64,000 nucleotides of DNA from DATBVX01 sp963810775 (GTDB lineage Bacteria > Pseudomonadota > Gammaproteobacteria > Steroidobacterales > Steroidobacteraceae), in NCBI GenBank assembly GCA_963810775.1, contig CAWEOT010000015.1, positions 620,001 to 684,000 on the forward strand, written 5' to 3'. Below the pieces are notes generated by a model. The model saw only the letters and a list, made by a program, of their open reading frames with translations. It had not been told where the DNA came from and made no database searches. The translations under genes were made by a program, and so were the position numbers. This document shows, in pieces, positions 59,840 through 64,000 of the stretch. The number at the start of each line of letters is the position of its first letter. The first letter of the stretch is position 1.

Positions 59840-61060
59840 TTGAGCGCATTCGAATACACGGCCGTCGACACGACCGGCCGCGAACGCAAGGGTGTCATCG
59901 AAGGGGATACCGCGCGCCAGGTCCGCCAGCTCCTGCGCGAGCAAAAGCTCCTGCCGGTCAATGTCGCGGAGGTCGTGCAGACCGAATCGCGTCGCCAGCA
60001 GAGCTTCGGCATCGGATTCGCACGCGGAATCTCCTCGACCGATCTTGCCCTGCTGACCCGGCAGCTCGCCACGCTGGTGCGCTCCGGCCTGCCGCTCGAA
60101 GAATCCCTGCTCGCTGTTTCGCAGCAGACCGAGAAGCCCCGCATCAAGAGCATCCTGCTCGGCGTGCGCTCGCGCGTGATGGAGGGCCACACCCTTGCCG
60201 ACGGTTTCGCCGAATTCCCCCAGGTGTTCCCTGAGATCTATCGCGCGACCGTAGCTGCCGGCGAGCAGTCCGGGCGCCTGGATGCGGTGCTCGAGCGCCT
60301 CTCGGACTACACGGAGAATCGCCAGGTGATTCGCCAGAAGGTGAGCAATGCCCTGGTCTACCCGATCGCGCTCACCGTCATGTGCTTCAGCATCGTCTCA
60401 GTGCTGCTGGTGTTCGTGGTGCCGAAGGTCGTCAAGGTGTTCGAAACCAGCAAGCGCGAGCTGCCTATCGCCACGCGAATCCTGATCGGTTCCAGCGATT
60501 TCTTCCGCGAATATGGCATCTATGCGCTGATTGCCCTCGGTGTGCTGGGGTGGCTCACCGTTCGCCACCTGCGCCGCGAAGGACCGAAGCGCCAGTTTCA
60601 TCACGCGCTGTTGCGCATCCCGCTGATCGGCCGCCTGGTTCGCGGCGTGAATACAGCGCGCTTCACGCGTACGTTCAGTATCCTGACCGCGAGCGCGGTG
60701 CCGGTGCTCGAAAGCCTGCGCATCTCCGCGGAGGTCATCACCAACGTCCCGATGCGCGAGGCCGTCGGTGAGGCGAGCGAACGAATTCGCGAGGGTTCGC
60801 CGATCGGCAAGTCGCTTGGCGCCAGCCGACTCTTCCCGCCCATGACGATTCACCTGATCTCGAGCGGCGAGACCAGCGGTGAGCTCGAGACAATGCTCGA
60901 ACGGGCGGCCACCAACCAGGAACGCGAGCTGGACGGGCTGATCGGCACGCTGCTCGGCCTGATGGGGCCGGTGCTGATCGTCTTCATGGGGCTGCTGGTA
61001 ATGGGCATCGTCTTTGCATTGCTCCTGCCCATTTTCCAGCTCAACGAGCTGGTGCATTAG
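59840..61060 (+). CDS. gspF: Type II secretion inner-membrane platform protein GspF
   Basis: GspF, 406 aa. The start is TTG at 59840, supported by a GGAGG Shine-Dalgarno 7 nt upstream and by 'FEYTAVDTTGRERKGVIEGDTARQVRQLLREQ' at the N-terminus (key Ala, Gly and Arg residues). Two homologous cytoplasmic helical domains (about 65-190 and 265-390) and three membrane segments (about 170-195, 222-240, 375-400) are seen. It anchors GspE. Last gsp gene here; no pseudopilin genes follow. Confidence 0.94.
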   Translation: MSAFEYTAVDTTGRERKGVIEGDTARQVRQLLREQKLLPVNVAEVVQTESRRQQSFGIGFARGISSTDLALLTRQLATLVRSGLPLEESLLAVSQQTEKPRIKSILLGVRSRVMEGHTLADGFAEFPQVFPEIYRATVAAGEQSGRLDAVLERLSDYTENRQVIRQKVSNALVYPIALTVMCFSIVSVLLVFVVPKVVKVFETSKRELPIATRILIGSSDFFREYGIYALIALGVLGWLTVRHLRREGPKRQFHHALLRIPLIGRLVRGVNTARFTRTFSILTASAVPVLESLRISAEVITNVPMREAVGEASERIREGSPIGKSLGASRLFPPMTIHLISSGETSGELETMLERAATNQERELDGLIGTLLGLMGPVLIVFMGLLVMGIVFALLLPIFQLNELVH

Positions 61061-61192
61061 GGAAACCCGACACCGCGAGACCTTCCCTCCGGCTTCTGCC
61101 AAGAACGCACTTGCCTCTCCCTGCGATTCGCTTTATAACCGCGCGCGTCGCGATCGACTGTCGGTGTTGCGCCATCGCGACGGTGCGTATCG

Positions 61193-61465
61193 ATGAGCGA
61201 GAAAAGCGAGTCGGACGAATACGAAGAGGACGAGAGCGACGAGCCTGCGGAGGAATCCGAGGACCTCGACGTCGATCATCTGATCAAGGATCTCGAGTCC
61301 ATGAAACGCCGGGGACCCAAGGTCACCGATCCGGCGTGGCGACGGCTGGAACGCTACATGGAGGAAAAGCGCACCTCCGAACAACTCAGCGATTTCGACG
61401 ACTATGACATCGGCGGGGAAGGCGACGGCCACGGATCGCCAAAGCGCCGCAAGAAAAAGCACTAG
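61193..61465 (+). CDS. Small acidic protein (90 aa), unknown function
   Basis: A 90-aa protein with an acidic N-terminal third (residues 1-30, mostly Glu/Asp/Ser), a helical centre ('DHLIKDLESMKRRG', 'AWRRLERYMEEKRTSEQLSDFDDYDI') and a basic end (PKRRKKKH). The central 'RRLE-x3-EEK-x4-QL-DF' pattern resembles the small PA3496-type proteins of pseudomonads, but this is a weak likeness. No signal peptide. Its stop overlaps that of convergent lpxK (CTAG). Whether it belongs to the gsp operon (132 bp after gspF) is open. Confidence 0.65.
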   Translation: MSEKSESDEYEEDESDEPAEESEDLDVDHLIKDLESMKRRGPKVTDPAWRRLERYMEEKRTSEQLSDFDDYDIGGEGDGHGSPKRRKKKH

Positions 61466-62451
61466 CCCCGGCGCCTGGCCTCCACAGCCTGATCCGCGAG
61501 GCGCAGCAGCTGATCCGCGTCTGCATCGCTGAGCACTGCCTGCACCGGCACGTACCAATGACGCCGGTCAACGATTCCAGCACATTTCACGGCGTCCTTT
61601 TCAGTCATCAGCACCGGCAGCGAGTCGCCGAATTCGAGATCCCGGCGGCTGAATGCATGGTGGTCTGCAAACGGATGCGGAATGAGATTCAGGCCCTTGC
61701 TCCGCAACATGGCAAAGAAACGCTCCGGGTTGCCGATGGCGGCGAGTGCGTGCACCGGGCCTGGTGCGAACGTGGACAGCGAGCGGCGTTCGCCTCTCGC
61801 AAACGAGACCGCTTCTGCGCCAGTGAGAGACATCTTCAGTCCACCGACGCCATCGCTTCCGCCATTCACCACGACTGCATCGACGCTCTCGAGGCGATCA
61901 AGGGGCTCGCGCAACGGCCCCGCCGGCAGCAGGCGCCGGTTGCCGAAGCGTCGCTCGCCATCGATGACGACGATTTCCAGCTCGCGGCGCAGTCGCAAAT
62001 GCTGCAGTCCATCGTCGGCGAGGATGACATCGACCTCCGCCTCGAGCAGGCGCGCGTCGGCGATACGATCTGCACCTGCCGCCACCGGACAGCCACTTCT
62101 TGCTGCGAGCAGCGCAGCTTCATCCCCCACGTCGCTTGCGCTGGCTGCAGCGCTGACACGGCGTGAGGTTCGAAAGCCGCTGCGGTAGCCCCGCAATATG
62201 ATTCCTGGACGTAGACCGCGCTCCCGTAATCGCGCAGCCAGCCACAGCACCAGCGGCGTCTTGCCAGTGCCGCCAACGGTCAGATTGCCGACCACGATGA
62301 CAGGGTGGGCGACGGCAATGGAAGGCGCCCAGCCGTGAGCGTAAAGCCAGCGCCGCACGCGCACGGCACCGCCGAAGATCCAGCCCAGAGGTCGGAGCAC
62401 GACGCCCGAGGCGGCATTCGCATACCAGACGCGTTGCAACCAGTCGTACAC
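61462..62451 (-). CDS. lpxK: Tetraacyldisaccharide 4'-kinase
   Basis: LpxK, 329 aa. The N-terminus anchors to the membrane; Walker A 'VGNLTVGGTGKTPLVLWLA' (about 53-71), 'RPGIILRGYRSG', 'VILADDGLQHLRLRRELEIVVIDGERRFGN' (key Asp-Asp-Gly-Leu-Gln-His) and 'DHHAF' are family features. It phosphorylates the lipid A disaccharide at the 4' position. It follows msbA (24 bp), the classic msbA-lpxK pair. Confidence 0.95.
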   Translation of the reverse strand: MYDWLQRVWYANAASGVVLRPLGWIFGGAVRVRRWLYAHGWAPSIAVAHPVIVVGNLTVGGTGKTPLVLWLAARLRERGLRPGIILRGYRSGFRTSRRVSAAASASDVGDEAALLAARSGCPVAAGADRIADARLLEAEVDVILADDGLQHLRLRRELEIVVIDGERRFGNRRLLPAGPLREPLDRLESVDAVVVNGGSDGVGGLKMSLTGAEAVSFARGERRSLSTFAPGPVHALAAIGNPERFFAMLRSKGLNLIPHPFADHHAFSRRDLEFGDSLPVLMTEKDAVKCAGIVDRRHWYVPVQAVLSDADADQLLRLADQAVEARRRG

Positions 62452-62475
62452 CCGCCTCTCCAGCGGCCTGCAGAT

Positions 62476-64000
62476 TCAGGCCTTGAACTGCATGCGATGC
62501 AATGCGGCGTAATGGCCGTTTCGCGCCAGCAGCTCGGCATGTGTGCCGCTCTCGACCACTGCACCTTCGTCCAGCACGAGGATGCGGTCAGCGCTTTCCA
62601 CCGTGGACAGCCGATGCGCGATCACGAACGTGGTGCGATTGCGCATCAGCGCGGCGAGTGCCTGTTGAATGTGCCGTTCTGACTCACTGTCGAGCGCCGA
62701 GGTTGCCTCATCCAGGATGAGTACCGGCGCGTCCTTGAGAAGTGCACGTGCGATCGCGACGCGCTGGCGCTGACCGCCGGACAGCCTGCCACCGCGGTCG
62801 CCCACGCTGGTATCGAGCCCTTCCGGCAGTTCCTCGGCGAACTCGAGCACATGGGCCGCGCGCGCTGCATCGCGGATGGCGGCCTCGGTGCAATCGATGC
62901 CGCCGAAGGCGATGTTGTTGCGGATCGTGTCATCGAACAGCACGACGTCCTGGCTCACCAGGCTCACCTGGCGACGCAGATCAGCAAGGCGGTACTCGCG
63001 CACATCATGGCCGTCGAGCCGCACGCTGCCCGACTGCGGGTCATAGAAGCGCGGCAGCAGGCTCACCAGCGTCGACTTTCCACTTCCAGACTTGCCGACG
63101 ATTGCCAGTGTCTCGCCAGAACGCACGCTGAAGCTGACGTGCCTCAGGACCTCGCCCTTGTCCGCCGCATACTCGAACGATACGTCCCGATACTCGACCT
63201 CACCGCGGGCGCGTTGCAGCGAGCGGTCGCCACCCTGGTCCTCCGCTGGCACGTCGAGCATTTCGAAGACACTGGCACCAGCAGCGATCCCTTGCTGCAA
63301 CGGTCCGCTCATGCTCACCAGGCGGCGCAGCGGCGCGGTGAGCAGCAGCAACGCGGTGAGAAACCCGATGAACTGATCGACGCGCATCGTGGCACCCAGC
63401 ACCTGCCGGATCGCGACGAACATGACACCGGCGAGTGCCACGGCCGCAATCTGCTGCACTACGGGGTTGCTGATCGACTTCGCCATGATCAGGCGCATGT
63501 TGTTGTGGCGATGCCGCTCGTTCACCTGCTCGAACTTGCGCGCCTCGAAGTCCTGCGCGTTAAAGACCTTGATCAGCCGCTGACCATCGATCGCCTCTTT
63601 CGCCACGCGCGTCACTTCGCCCATCGAGTTCTGGATACGCGCGCTGTAGCGACGAAATGCGCGGTTGGCCACCTGGATCAGCCACGAAATCAGCGGCGCC
63701 GCGATGAAGGTGAACAGCGCCAAGCGCCAATTGAGATACAGCAGGAATCCGACCAGGCCGACGATCGTCAGGGTGTCGCGAATGATCACCGTGATGGCAT
63801 TGGTACTCGCCTCGGCCACCAGCTCGATGTTGTAGGTGAGCCGCGAGAGCATCTGCCCGGATTGCTGACCGTCGAAGTACAGCGATGGCAGATGCAGGTA
63901 ATGGCTGAAGAGCTCCCCGCGCAGGGACTTGATCACCTGCCGGCCCACCCATCCCGGGAAATAGTTCGACACGTAATCGCCGATGCCGCGCACCAGGAAC
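62476..64000 (-). CDS. msbA: Lipid A export ATP-binding/permease protein MsbA (partial, 5' end outside window)
   Basis: About 508 codons of an ABC half-transporter; the start lies beyond the right edge, since MsbA has 580-600 aa. The membrane domain ('GYVSNYFPGW'-like 'DYVSNYFPGWVGRQVIKSLRGELF', key residues Phe-Pro-Gly-Trp and Arg-Gly) is followed by the nucleotide-binding domain with Walker A GKSGSGKST, Q-loop 'VSQDVVLFDDTI', signature LSGGQRQRVAIARAL, Walker B 'VLILDEATSALD' and switch His in 'FVIAHRLST'. It flips lipid A-core across the inner membrane. Followed by lpxK. Confidence 0.95.
   Translation of the reverse strand, partial: FLVRGIGDYVSNYFPGWVGRQVIKSLRGELFSHYLHLPSLYFDGQQSGQMLSRLTYNIELVAEASTNAITVIIRDTLTIVGLVGFLLYLNWRLALFTFIAAPLISWLIQVANRAFRRYSARIQNSMGEVTRVAKEAIDGQRLIKVFNAQDFEARKFEQVNERHRHNNMRLIMAKSISNPVVQQIAAVALAGVMFVAIRQVLGATMRVDQFIGFLTALLLLTAPLRRLVSMSGPLQQGIAAGASVFEMLDVPAEDQGGDRSLQRARGEVEYRDVSFEYAADKGEVLRHVSFSVRSGETLAIVGKSGSGKSTLVSLLPRFYDPQSGSVRLDGHDVREYRLADLRRQVSLVSQDVVLFDDTIRNNIAFGGIDCTEAAIRDAARAAHVLEFAEELPEGLDTSVGDRGGRLSGGQRQRVAIARALLKDAPVLILDEATSALDSESERHIQQALAALMRNRTTFVIAHRLSTVESADRILVLDEGAVVESGTHAELLARNGHYAALHRMQFKA

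Overview
The window is a stretch of chromosome from a GC-rich gammaproteobacterium. The evidence is housekeeping synteny: a thrS-infC-rpmI-rplT-pheS-pheT-ihfA-merR block, a gyrA-serC-serA-pheA-hisC-aroA-cmk-rpsA-ihfB-lapA-lapB run, and gyrA facing mtaD-ubiG-mupP-(rmuC)-yciK as in pseudomonads. Together with scpA/scpB beside trpS, smc-zipA-ligA, and lpxK-msbA, this suits the Xanthomonadales/Nevskiales/Steroidobacterales area. No 16S gene is present, so a genus cannot be named. Apart from one intergenic fold-back element there is no clear mobile element. No CRISPR array or rRNA is visible.

Layout. 1-2.0 kb: a partial exported-looking protein, a small unknown gene and an alpha/beta hydrolase. 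2.0-11.6 kb (minus strand): uvrB, tRNA-Val, an intrinsic terminator/attenuator, then the translation operon thrS-infC-rpmI-rplT-pheS-pheT-ihfA-merR and tRNA-Pro. infC appears to start with AUC. 11.7-13.6 kb (plus): aspartate aminotransferase, tRNA-Asn and a Lys/Arg-rich histone-like protein. 13.7-28.25 kb (minus): gyrA, serine/aromatic biosynthesis, cmk, rpsA (with a short SD-led uORF in its leader), ihfB, lapA, lapB, a ComEA-like protein and galU. 28.4-37.4 kb (plus): mtaD, ubiG, mupP/gph, rmuC and yciK, then a csrA variant, a receiver-EAL phosphodiesterase and a membrane diguanylate cyclase. 37.4-42.6 kb (minus): an RluB homologue without its catalytic Asp, scpB, scpA, trpS, an M50 peptidase and a YciO/Sua5 protein. 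42.7-44.4 kb (plus): yciB, a BolA-like gene and a PpiC-type lipoprotein. 44.5-50.8 kb (minus): ligA, zipA, smc. 50.9-52.0 kb (plus): queF, a 498-bp intergenic region with two strong inverted-repeat structures, and infA. 52.0-54.6 kb (minus): clpA-clpS. 55.1-61.5 kb (plus): gspC-gspD-gspE-gspF and a small acidic protein; lpxK and a partial msbA close the window on the minus strand.

How the parts fit. Most of the window is core metabolism: translation, chromosome segregation (ScpAB, Smc, GyrA, IHF-alpha and -beta), LPS assembly (LapAB, LpxK, MsbA), cell division (ZipA, YciB) and proteolysis (ClpAS). The more unusual content is (i) a csrA variant whose start region folds into a hairpin presenting an ACGGA loop over the Shine-Dalgarno, probably in one operon with one enzyme that breaks down and one that makes c-di-GMP; (ii) an RluB with Pro where the catalytic Asp should be; (iii) a four-gene type II secretion cluster whose GspE has lost all four zinc-binding cysteines and which lacks the pseudopilin genes; (iv) leader regions (thrS, infC, rpsA) that point to post-initiation control; and (v) the structured DNA/RNA between queF and infA. 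Functions are assigned from recognised motifs and synteny read by eye; no database search was run.
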